Shown here piece after piece: positions 17,001-24,155 of a DNA stretch of 64,000 nucleotides. Source of the stretch: Rhizobium sp. CSW-27 (lineage in GTDB: Bacteria > Pseudomonadota > Alphaproteobacteria > Rhizobiales > Rhizobiaceae); the NCBI RefSeq assembly GCF_018760785.1, contig NZ_JAHHZO010000019.1, positions 1-64,000 on the forward strand, in the 5' to 3' direction. A program made the translations under genes and the position numbers. Under the pieces are notes generated by a model that was not told the DNA's origin, searched no databases, and saw only the letters and a list, made by a program, of their open reading frames with translations. The first letter of the stretch is position 1; each line of letters begins with the position of its first letter.

Positions 17001-17788
17001 ATCGTTTCCTCCTCTTGAGAATGACGTTTTGTTGTGTGGTGAGACGCCGTGGGGACGATGACGGTCACCCCCGATTGCGTTGTGAGAAACTCTGCCTCAA
17101 TGCCGTAATAGGCTCGCAAGGCGTCTGGCGTGACGATATCGGCGAAACGGCCGTGGCCTCTGAGCTTTCCATCCGCTAGCAGCATCACGGAATCGCAGTG
17201 CCTTGCCGCGAAGTTCAGATCGTGAATGGCAATGAGAACCAGCGCCTGAGTTCTGGCGACATAGTCTTTCAGAACCTGCAGCACGTGGACCTGATGGCGC
17301 ATGTCCAGCGCACTGGTTGCCTCGTCCAGCAGAAGAAGTGTTGGTTCCCGCAACAATCGTTGCGCCAGTAGCGCCAGTTGCTGCTGCCCGCCTGATAGGG
17401 TCGAAACCTTTCGCTGCGCCAGATCGGCAATGCCGAAATGGGAAAGAATGCGCGCACTCGCCTCAACGATATCCTGCTCGACACGCCAGCCCAGTTGTTC
17501 GTGACGCCCCAGAAGGATCACTTCGAGCACCGTCAGATCCGCGGTGACCTGGCAGTGCTGCGGCATATAGCCGAGATCACGAACGCCAACGACTTGACCA
17601 TTCCAGAGCGCGCTTCCGTTGGATGGAACGATACCCGAGATGGCGCTGAGAAGCGTCGACTTCCCGGCGCCGTTAGGGCCGATCAGTGCGACGATCTGGC
17701 TCGATGGCAGTGACACGGTCACATCGGACAAGATGCGTTTCTTTCCGGCGACGACGCTCATGTCGCGGAGGACGAGACGCCCGGTCAT
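16997..17788 (-). CDS. FecE/FhuC/BtuD-type ABC transporter ATPase
   Basis: A 263-residue ATPase of the iron-chelate/B12 importer class. It has Walker A GPNGAGKST, Q-loop LGYMPQHCQVTADLTVLEV, signature LSGGQQQLALLAQRL, Walker B LLLLDEATSALDMRHQ, and switch IAIHDLNFAARHCD. It overlaps both neighbours by four bases. It powers the FecCD-type permease encoded just upstream. Confidence 0.88.
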   Translation of the reverse strand: MTGRLVLRDMSVVAGKKRILSDVTVSLPSSQIVALIGPNGAGKSTLLSAISGIVPSNGSALWNGQVVGVRDLGYMPQHCQVTADLTVLEVILLGRHEQLGWRVEQDIVEASARILSHFGIADLAQRKVSTLSGGQQQLALLAQRLLREPTLLLLDEATSALDMRHQVHVLQVLKDYVARTQALVLIAIHDLNFAARHCDSVMLLADGKLRGHGRFADIVTPDALRAYYGIEAEFLTTQSGVTVIVPTASHHTTKRHSQEEETI

Positions 17789-18849
17789 GCGACACCTCGC
17801 TTGCCGCGGCGGATGATCACCGCAAACAGCATGGGAACTCCGGCGACGGCGGTGATGATGCCGACAGGAATGACGGCGCCTGGTGAAATCAGCTTCCCGA
17901 ACACGGAGGCAGCGATCAGGATAATGGCGCCCGCCATGGCGGCAAGCGGAAGAGAGAAACGATGGTCCTCACCGACAAGGCTGCGGGCCACATGAGGTGC
18001 GATAAGCCCGATAAAGCCGATGGTCCCGACGAAAGACACGGCTCCCGCCGTCAGAAGTGCGACGATCAGGAAGGTTTCCCGTCGAAGTTTCTCCACCGAA
18101 AGACCAAGGCTCCTGGCATTTGCGTCCCCTAGCCGGAGCGTGGTGAGCGCCCACGTGCGGCGCGCGATGAAGGGAAGGCAGGCGAGTGCGATTACCAGCG
18201 TGACCGTGACGCTGGTCCAGGTGGATTTCAGCAAGCTGCCGAATAGCCAGAACACGATTTGCTGGAGAACTTCGGGAGAGGCAAGAAACTGCAGCAGCGA
18301 TTGCATGGATTGGAAAAAGAACAGAACGGCAATGCCGCCGAGCACAAGGATCTCGGGCGTCGCACCCCGAAGGCGGGCAATCACATAGATGAGCCCACAG
18401 GCGACCAGCGTCATGGCGAAGGCGCTGATGGGAATGGTGAGATAGGCGGGCAGGGGGACAAGCGACCCGAACATGATGGCGAGTGCTGCGCCAAAGCCAG
18501 CGGCGGCGGAAAAGCCCAGCGTAAAGGGGCTTGCCAGCGGATTGTTGAGGATCGTCTGCATTTGCAGGCCCGCAAGCCCGAGGCAGGCGCCCACAAGGGC
18601 TCCCATCAGGGTCTGCGGCATGCGCAATTGCCACAGGATCGTCGCCACCATCCGGTCCGAGCCGGACGGGCCATCGAGCAGTCCATTCCAAACATCCTTA
18701 AGTGGCATGCCGGATGGCCCGGTCGTGAGATCGAGAACCATCAGCAGAATGAGCACGCCCAGGGATGACAGGAGAGCCAAGGCGCGACGGATAGATGCAC
18801 GGCGGTAGCCGCCGTGCATCATCTCCAAATCCCGAGTCTGGGAGATCAT
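17785..18849 (-). CDS. FecCD-type ABC transporter permease
   Basis: A 354-residue permease with about ten membrane segments, the normal size for FecCD/BtuC. Typical motifs are LWQLRMPQTLMGALVGACLGLAG, NPLASPFTLGFSAAAGFGAAL, ARSLGLSVEKLRRETFL and the C-terminal GTIGFIGLIAPHVARSLVGEDHR. The start overlaps the binding-protein stop (ATGA). Only one permease gene is present, so the channel is probably a homodimer. Confidence 0.88.
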   Translation of the reverse strand: MISQTRDLEMMHGGYRRASIRRALALLSSLGVLILLMVLDLTTGPSGMPLKDVWNGLLDGPSGSDRMVATILWQLRMPQTLMGALVGACLGLAGLQMQTILNNPLASPFTLGFSAAAGFGAALAIMFGSLVPLPAYLTIPISAFAMTLVACGLIYVIARLRGATPEILVLGGIAVLFFFQSMQSLLQFLASPEVLQQIVFWLFGSLLKSTWTSVTVTLVIALACLPFIARRTWALTTLRLGDANARSLGLSVEKLRRETFLIVALLTAGAVSFVGTIGFIGLIAPHVARSLVGEDHRFSLPLAAMAGAIILIAASVFGKLISPGAVIPVGIITAVAGVPMLFAVIIRRGKRGVA

Positions 18850-19952
18850 TGCGCCTCGGCCTTGTAGGGGAGGACGAAGACGCCGTCAGCCTTGATCGGC
18901 AGCCACTTTGCATAGTAGTCCGCGATGTTTTTGGCCGGATCGACGTCCTTGAAGGCGGCAGGATAGAGTTGTTTGGCGATGAACTGCGCATAGACATAGT
19001 CGGACAGCGTGCGTGCTCCACCGTGATAGATGGCGAATACGTCGCCATTCTTGACAGCCGGAAGTTCCGACCAGCCCGGACGCTGCATATAGGCCTTCAT
19101 GCGCTCACGCGTCACGGCCGGATCTGCGCCGAAACCGACGGCGACCGATTGCGGCTTGTTCAGCCATTCCGACCCTGCGAGAAAAATCAGGTCGGGTTTC
19201 TGGGCAAGCACATATTCGGGGCTGAGCGGTCCCCAGTTGCCGATCTGGCCCTTGGCAATGTTGGCGCCGCCAAGGCTGCCGATCAGGGCGCCCCACATGC
19301 TGTTGCCATAGGAGTTGCCGACTTCCGCCGGCCCCTTCTGGGCAAGTTCGACATAGACCTTCTTGGCTGTCGGTCCCGCCGCCTTGATGCGCGTATCGAT
19401 GTCGATGATTGCATCCTGATAGTTCTTCGCCAGCGCCTTCGCACGGTCTTCGGTGCCCATCAGCTTGCCGAGTGCAAGCGTGGAGGCGACATGCTTTTCG
19501 ACCGTCTGGGCATTATAGTCGAGGACGACGATCGGGATGCCCGCGGCCTCGATCTGCTTGATGCCTTCGCCAAGCGCATCATAGGACCAGGCGGCCAGGA
19601 TCAGCAGATCAGGCTTGGCAGCGATCACCTTCTCGGTGGAAAAGGTGTTGTCTTCGGTGTTGCCGACATCCGGGATCGAGGAAAGTTTGGGAAGAGCCTT
19701 CTCATAGAGCGCAAACTGGTTTGGTCTCCAGTCCTTCCACGTCGAAAGCGAGAGCGCCACCACCTTGTCGAGTGCGCCAGGGCCGACGATAGCGAGATAG
19801 TCCTCGTAATAGAAGCCGAGGACGACCCGTTCCGGGACCTTTGGAACGGTAACCGTCCTGCCCTTGACATCGGTCACGGTGATGTCGGCGAAGGCGGATG
19901 CCGCCAGCGTCAGAACGGCGGCCAGGGTGGAGATGAATAGTTTTTTTATCAC
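18846..19952 (-). CDS. FecB/BtuF-type periplasmic metal-chelate binding protein
   Basis: A 368-residue secreted protein with a signal peptide (MIKKLFISTLAAVLTL, cleaved after ASAFA). The cluster A-II/class III binding-protein fold shows DVKGRTVTVPKVPERVVLGFYYEDY, AAKPDLLILAAWSYDALGEGIKQIEAAGIPIVV (residues about 120-150), and ALGKLMGTEDRAKAL. These proteins bind ferric siderophores, haem, B12 or, rarely, other metal complexes. The ligand is not readable. Placement between a PepSY reductase-like protein and a PCuAC chaperone favours copper or a metal chelate that is reduced in the periplasm. Confidence 0.83.
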   Translation of the reverse strand: MIKKLFISTLAAVLTLAASAFADITVTDVKGRTVTVPKVPERVVLGFYYEDYLAIVGPGALDKVVALSLSTWKDWRPNQFALYEKALPKLSSIPDVGNTEDNTFSTEKVIAAKPDLLILAAWSYDALGEGIKQIEAAGIPIVVLDYNAQTVEKHVASTLALGKLMGTEDRAKALAKNYQDAIIDIDTRIKAAGPTAKKVYVELAQKGPAEVGNSYGNSMWGALIGSLGGANIAKGQIGNWGPLSPEYVLAQKPDLIFLAGSEWLNKPQSVAVGFGADPAVTRERMKAYMQRPGWSELPAVKNGDVFAIYHGGARTLSDYVYAQFIAKQLYPAAFKDVDPAKNIADYYAKWLPIKADGVFVLPYKAEAQ

Positions 19953-19972
19953 GATATTGCCTTGGAGTTGTG

Positions 19973-19998
19973 GACGGCAACGGGATGCCGTTGCCGTC
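19973..19998 (-). promoter_or_regulatory. Intercistronic stem-loop ahead of the binding-protein gene
   Basis: GACGGCAACGG and CCGTTGCCGTC form a perfect 11-bp stem with a GATG loop in the 66-base gap between the PepSY gene and the binding-protein gene. No T-run follows in the direction of transcription, so it is probably an mRNA stability or processing hairpin rather than a full terminator. Such hairpins often raise binding-protein mRNA relative to its neighbours. Confidence 0.55.
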
Positions 19999-20018
19999 GG
20001 TTGGAGAGGTTGAAAGGA

Positions 20019-21431
20019 TTAGCTGAAGGCCCGTTTCAGCGGCTTGACGTGCCGGAAGACGAAGAGATCCAGAAGGATCACCGCGATCAGGACAGCGCCG
20101 CTCAACGGAAAGAGCAGCGAGAGGGCGAGCATGATGATCGCGCCGGTCTTCCAGAGCGGCATCTTGTCGGCGGTGACGGGGGCAACGAGCCGCCCGGCGC
20201 CGATTGGCCTGCGCTTCCACCACATGGCGATGCCGCTGACCGACATGAAAATAACCGACAGACAGAAAAGGGTGTTGAGGGCAATATTCCAGAGGCCCAT
20301 ATCGCCTTCATGGAAAGCGATGCCGACGGCCATTGCCTTGCCGGTCACGCCGTAATCGGCGAATTTGACGTCGGCGAGTATCTTGCCGGTATAGCGGTCG
20401 ATATGCACGGTGCGATCCGACATCGGATCGGCGCTGTCATTGCTCATCGTGTCGCGGGCAATAGTCCAGACGCCCGCCTCGCCGCCCGGAAACGAAAGCT
20501 GAAACCGCCCGTCGAAACCAAGTGCTCGTGCCAGTGCAACAATCGTATCGACGTCAACCGGTTCGTCTGCGGCAACACCCTGAATGCCCGCATTCGAGCC
20601 GGAGGCAGGCATCGGCGTCTGCTCCAGCGTCCAGGGCACATTCTTCACGCCGTCATGATTCATGCTGGCATGGGTGGCGTCCGAGAGAGGCACATTGTCC
20701 CACTTGGCGGCCGGGAAGGTGCTCCAGGCCTGTGTCATCTTCTCGCCCCAGATGCCGGCCCAGGTCAGGCCGGAGAGCAGGAAGGCAAGCAGGATGATCG
20801 ACGCATAGACACCGATCGTCTGGTGCAGCGACTTCCAGACTTGACGGCTCTTGCCGCTGATCGTCGGCACCAGCGAGGAAGCGAGGCTGCGCCCGTCGCG
20901 GGGCCACCACATGTAGATGCCAGTCACGATCAGCATCACCGCAAAGCCTGCGGCAATCTCGATCAGGCGATCGCCGACTGTGCCGATGAGCAGTGTTCCG
21001 TGAATGGTGTCGGCGAGGTCATAGAGGGCGTTACGGCGCTCCCAGCTCCCGAGAACCGCCGCATTGGAAGGGTCAACGGCAACCATGGTTGCGGCATCCC
21101 CTGCCTTGACGCGGAATACAGCGGGCTCGGTTGCGGTCCGCGGCGCGATGTATTGAACCAATGTCCCATTTGGGACCGCAGACAGCGCGGAGGCGGCCTG
21201 TTGCGAGACCGCCACGGTCTCTGCACTGGGCTGAACGGAATAGAGCTTTTCTCCATCACGGCCCACCAGGACTGATGACCACAGCATCATAAGTCCGGTC
21301 ACCGCCAGCATGATCAGAAATGGCGCCACATAGAGGCCGGCATAGAAATGCCAGCGCCAGGCCGTGTTGTAGAAGTTCCTGGCAAAGCTTTGATCCGGTA
21401 TGGATGACGATTGATCCGTCGCGAGTGTCAT
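20019..21431 (-). CDS. PepSY-associated transmembrane protein, putative metal-chelate reductase
   Basis: About 470 residues. ATG 21431 has GGGGAC upstream; the in-frame start at 21476 would overlap the Crp gene. It begins YNTAWRWHFYAGLYVAPFLIMLAVTGLMMLW-like (first helix, residues 21-50), then has a PepSY-like periplasmic region, LADTIHGTLLIGTVGDRLIEIAAGFAVMLIVTGIYMWWPRD-type helices, HQTIGVYASIILLAFLLSG, and a final helical pair with MSVSGIAMWWKRRP. Conserved histidines in the helices could hold haem. Relatives (FpvG/FoxB/PiuB type) are inner-membrane ferrisiderophore reductases. It lies between the Crp gene and the binding-protein gene in one operon. Its first 30 codons are duplicated at 60136-60226. 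Confidence 0.8.
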   Translation of the reverse strand: MTLATDQSSSIPDQSFARNFYNTAWRWHFYAGLYVAPFLIMLAVTGLMMLWSSVLVGRDGEKLYSVQPSAETVAVSQQAASALSAVPNGTLVQYIAPRTATEPAVFRVKAGDAATMVAVDPSNAAVLGSWERRNALYDLADTIHGTLLIGTVGDRLIEIAAGFAVMLIVTGIYMWWPRDGRSLASSLVPTISGKSRQVWKSLHQTIGVYASIILLAFLLSGLTWAGIWGEKMTQAWSTFPAAKWDNVPLSDATHASMNHDGVKNVPWTLEQTPMPASGSNAGIQGVAADEPVDVDTIVALARALGFDGRFQLSFPGGEAGVWTIARDTMSNDSADPMSDRTVHIDRYTGKILADVKFADYGVTGKAMAVGIAFHEGDMGLWNIALNTLFCLSVIFMSVSGIAMWWKRRPIGAGRLVAPVTADKMPLWKTGAIIMLALSLLFPLSGAVLIAVILLDLFVFRHVKPLKRAFS

Positions 21432-21472
21432 GGTTGTCCCCCCAAAGAACAGAGTGTCGGAAATGTCGGTGA

Positions 21473-22132
21473 TCAAGTTGCAGGTATTGCGCCGGCCGCG
21501 AGCGCCCGAAGCGCTTGGCGGTCGCGAATGGTGATCAGTTCGGGCTGGGTAAACGCGATCAGGCGCTCGCGTTTGAAGCGGCTGAGGCAGCGGCTGACCG
21601 TTTCGTGGGTCAGGCCAAGCCAGTCGGCCAGTTCGCTTCTGGAGAGATAGAGCAGGAAGCTGCTGCGCCCGCCATGGCCCTGGCGGGAGAACTGGTCGGC
21701 CAGATCAAGTAGCGCCGAGGCAACCCGCTCAGTCGCCGTCTTGCGGCCCAGCAGCAGGCAGTGCGCCTGCGCGCGGATAAGCATGCGTCTGGTGGCATCG
21801 GTGATCGCCTTGCGGTTTTGAAATGGATCGATGAACTCGATCCTCACCGGGCAGACGGCAATCGCGCGGCATTTGCCAAGGTCGACACACTCGCCACTGA
21901 CGACCCATCCGGGGCCGAAGACATCCAGGATCTGCCGACGGTTGTCGCTCAGTTCCCGAAAGAGTGCCACGCATCCCTGCCGAAGGCGGAAGGTGAGCGG
22001 GGCGCCGGAACGCGCCAGCGGAATCCCGGTCCTTGCGGAGATGCTGCGCTGATGCGTCCATGGGGCATCGGGACACGGTTTGAGGGCGTGCAGGGATGAA
22101 ACGTCGTCATCCCTCGAAAGCGAGTTCAACAT
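21473..22132 (-). CDS. Crp/Fnr-family transcriptional regulator (copy A)
   Basis: A 219-residue protein. The cyclic-nucleotide-type beta-roll occupies residues 35-105 (APLTFRLRQGCVALFRELSDNRRQILDVFGPG), followed by a dimer helix and a winged helix: LSRSELADWLGLTHETVSRCLSRFKRERLI. The ETVSR recognition helix resembles FNR/FixK proteins that read TTGAT-N4-ATCAA sites. The N-terminal cysteine cluster of FNR is missing, although C87-region cysteines (ECVDLGKCRAIAVC) could sense redox or metal. It lies between the DUF2946-like gene and the PepSY gene on the same strand. A near-identical copy is at 60269-60928. Confidence 0.87.
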   Translation of the reverse strand: MLNSLSRDDDVSSLHALKPCPDAPWTHQRSISARTGIPLARSGAPLTFRLRQGCVALFRELSDNRRQILDVFGPGWVVSGECVDLGKCRAIAVCPVRIEFIDPFQNRKAITDATRRMLIRAQAHCLLLGRKTATERVASALLDLADQFSRQGHGGRSSFLLYLSRSELADWLGLTHETVSRCLSRFKRERLIAFTQPELITIRDRQALRALAAGAIPAT

Positions 22133-22225
22133 GCGCGAATTCCAGCCATGTGCCGGAACAGCGCGGTCCCGCCCCGTTCATAGGCACAGATTGTTGAAGA
22201 CGGCCGCTCGAAAAGCGGACGCGGT

Positions 22226-22627
22226 TCAGGCAATCAGGCCAAACGGAGGCGCGCGTGGTGAGGTGTTGGGGGGGAAAAGCTGCCGATAGAAAGCTTCGTC
22301 ACGCACCGGGAGGTAGCGATCCGCCTCGCGGGAAACCGTTACGCCGCCAACCGCCGTTGGTTCAGGCAGCAGGATCGCGGAGGCGAGCCGGCAGGCTTCG
22401 CAACCGTTACCAAAATCATGGCTATGTTTTTTGCTGGCTCCGTCTTCAGACGGCAAGCACAGCACCGGCAAAGTTCCATCCGGCAGAGTGTAGGCGGCGA
22501 TTTCTGCCGGTGTCAGTGTAGGAGCAGACAACTCAGGCGGTTTGTGGGAAAGCCCGACAAACAACAGAGCAAGCGCGCACACAATGCGCGTCAAAACTCC
22601 CGCCTGTTCCCCGCTTCGCTTCATCAC
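22226..22627 (-). CDS. DUF2946-like exported metal-binding protein (copy A)
   Basis: A 133-residue protein with an N-terminal hydrophobic segment (VLTRIVCALALLFVGLS) and a short soluble domain. The likely metal ligands cluster as C57, HSH at 68-70 and the pair CEAC at 76-79. This resembles the DUF2946 group of small secreted proteins often found beside copper and TonB genes. No enzymatic motif is visible. It is the first gene of the seven-gene minus-strand operon and should meet the copper chaperone and binding protein in the periplasm. A 92% identical copy lies at 61022-61423. Confidence 0.7.
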   Translation of the reverse strand: MMKRSGEQAGVLTRIVCALALLFVGLSHKPPELSAPTLTPAEIAAYTLPDGTLPVLCLPSEDGASKKHSHDFGNGCEACRLASAILLPEPTAVGGVTVSREADRYLPVRDEAFYRQLFPPNTSPRAPPFGLIA

Positions 22628-22867
22628 GTCCCCTCAATTGGCAAACCATAGCGCCACTTCCAATCGAGGACAATGCGACATCTGTGCTTAGGGCAGGTGC
22701 TGAGGTCTCGGTCGTCTGTCTGCACATTCCTCCGGTATGCCTATATAGAGCTATGCGTTTGTACCGCTGGTTACTGGGGAGACAGCTGGGGGTGACCCTA
22801 CAGCCCAAGTTCCGCTTGCATGAAGCGGTGGGATTTTGAAATGCTTAACGGACCAATGCGCGTGTAG

Positions 22868-22887
22868 ATGGTTCAAATCCCTTCAAG
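22868..22887 (+). repeat. Left copy of a 20-bp tRNA-like direct repeat flanking the siderophore island
   Basis: ATGGTTCAAATCCCTTCAAG matches 35503-35522 at 19 of 20 positions in the same orientation. GGTTCAAATCC is the consensus of a tRNA T-arm. The two copies bracket the whole siderophore island (23139-35332). No intact tRNA surrounds either copy, and no integrase is seen. An attachment-site relic is plausible but unproven. Confidence 0.45.
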
Positions 22888-23045
22888 GCGAACCACCCGC
22901 GACCGGATTGGACTACATTGGGGATCACTCTTGCCGGGGAAGATTGGATATAGCTCCGAACTTAAGACTTCAACGAATTCCGTTGCCAAGGCATTCGCCG
23001 TCTGGGCCGTCAGCTTTCCTGAAGTGCGGGATTGCCGTTTTGCAC

Positions 23046-23063
23046 ATCGTTTGACAAAACGAT
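23046..23063. promoter_or_regulatory. Perfect inverted repeat upstream of the AraC gene
   Basis: ATCGTTT and AAACGAT flank a GACA loop, 76 bases before the AraC start codon. The dyad overlaps TTGACA, a good -35 element, so a bound protein would block the promoter. The cognate regulator is unknown. Confidence 0.4.
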
Positions 23064-23138
23064 AAAGATGATTGACATGATCAACTTATCGGATGTGCGG
23101 CGATCTATGAATTGCTGACCGTGTCAGGGGACGAGTGC

Positions 23139-24038
23139 ATGGAGACCGACAAAGCCGAAGACGGGGTTTCCGCCAGACTTGCCGACGAGGCGCGGCGTTG
23201 GCGTCAGGTCAAACCCGGCATGTCGATGGGCATTATGGACCTGCAGCTCGATGCGCCGATTCGATATGAAAGCCGTACGTTCCCGGCGATTTGCCTTTCG
23301 GTGGTTCTCGAAGGTTTTGCGATCAACAATATGGAGGCCCTTGAGGGTGGTTTCTGCCCGGACGAGGTCTGGGTCACCTCAACAGGTGAAAGCGTACCCA
23401 CAAGTATGACGATCCACGCCGATCAACCTGTGCGCGTGGTGGAGTTGCTGCTGACGCCCCATTGGGTCGATGACAATAGCGAGCGCATGGCTGGCGATGC
23501 TTCGTTTCAGAAGATGGCGCAAGCCATGAGCCAGCCGCTGATGGTGCGCCGCCTGAAGCTGGATGCCCGCCTGCGGCAGATTGCATGGTCGGCGCTTCGA
23601 CCGCCGGTGTCTGGCGCTTTCGTCAACGAGCATCTGGATGCCTGCGCGCTCAACATGCTGTGCATTCTCGCCGAGCATTTTCAGGCCACCAAGAGCCCGG
23701 CTCCTACCGATAGGCTCGGTGGCAAGGGGCTGGAGCGCATGACCGAGGTGCGGCGGCATATCGACGCCGATCCTGTGGCGGTGAACTCGCTGGCCGAACT
23801 CGCCTCATGTTTTGGCCTGAGCCAGAGCGGCCTCAAGCGGGATTTTCAGCGGGCCTTCGGCATCACTGCCCGCGATTATCTTTTCGAAAGGCGCATGCTG
23901 ATTGGCCGCAACGCGATCCTCCGTGACCGCTTGACGATTGCCGAAGCCGCTTACAAGGCAGGCTACGAGCACCCCGGAAACTTCACCGCAGCCTTTGCGA
24001 AGCACTTTGGCTATCCGCCTAGCAGATTGAAAAATTGA
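23139..24038 (+). CDS. AraC-family regulator (PchR-like)
   Basis: About 299 residues. ATG 23139 follows AGGGGACGAG; the longer TTG frame is less likely. The C-terminal 100 residues are two helix-turn-helix motifs: SLAELASCFGLSQSGLKRDFQRAFG and IAEAAYKAGYEHPGNFTAAFAKHFGYPPSRLK. The N-terminal sensing domain (ICLSVVLEGFA, VRVVELLLTPHWV) matches the PchR/YbtA style, where a ferric siderophore is the co-activator. It reads in the same direction as the TonB receptor and ABC genes that follow and is likely their activator. Confidence 0.85.
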   Translation: METDKAEDGVSARLADEARRWRQVKPGMSMGIMDLQLDAPIRYESRTFPAICLSVVLEGFAINNMEALEGGFCPDEVWVTSTGESVPTSMTIHADQPVRVVELLLTPHWVDDNSERMAGDASFQKMAQAMSQPLMVRRLKLDARLRQIAWSALRPPVSGAFVNEHLDACALNMLCILAEHFQATKSPAPTDRLGGKGLERMTEVRRHIDADPVAVNSLAELASCFGLSQSGLKRDFQRAFGITARDYLFERRMLIGRNAILRDRLTIAEAAYKAGYEHPGNFTAAFAKHFGYPPSRLKN

Positions 24039-24064
24039 ATCTTTTTAAAGTAGATAGAAATCAT

Positions 24065-24088
24065 AAGGTTTTTGTCGAAACGCATAAG
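24065..24088 (+). promoter_or_regulatory. Candidate AraC/PchR-type site before the first TonB receptor
   Basis: GGTTTTTGTCGAAACGCAT lies about 70 bases upstream of the receptor start. A related sequence GGTTTCCGTCAATTTGCGT (12 of 19 positions) is in the other AraC/TonB divergent promoter at 30792-30810. The match is modest and the AraC consensus is unknown, so this is tentative. Confidence 0.3.
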
Positions 24089-24155
24089 TCTTGACCGTCG
24101 ACGCGCCTGTCTCTCTCCCCGATAATCCGCGCCATTCGCAGACTGGGGACATGAC

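Larger units (their letters stand above)
21341..22685. repeat. Copy A of a 1.35-kb long-range duplication
   Basis: This segment matches 60136-61483 in the same orientation at a near-constant offset of 38795/38796 bases. It includes the 5' end of the PepSY gene, the complete Crp/Fnr-type gene and the complete DUF2946-like gene with the start of its promoter. The encoded proteins are about 95% (Crp) and 92% (DUF2946) identical. At the distal end similarity becomes patchy after about 22650 but resumes at CAATGCGACATCTG. Copy A looks original because its PepSY gene is whole. Confidence 0.9.
22628..23138. other. Divergent intergenic region, metal operon / AraC
   Basis: About 510 bases without a convincing gene. 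It must hold the promoter of the DUF2946-led operon (minus strand) and of the AraC gene (plus strand). It contains a tRNA-3'-end-like 20-mer at 22868-22887 and a perfect dyad ATCGTTT-GACA-AAACGAT at 23046-23063. The dyad overlaps a TTGACA (23051-23056) that could be a -35 box. Short open frames here have no codon or motif support. Confidence 0.6.

Noticed and set aside
19962..21275. A 437-codon plus-strand frame opposite the PepSY gene
   Set aside because: Unusually His/Arg/Gly rich without helices or motifs, whereas the minus strand encodes a typical PepSY membrane protein in operon context.
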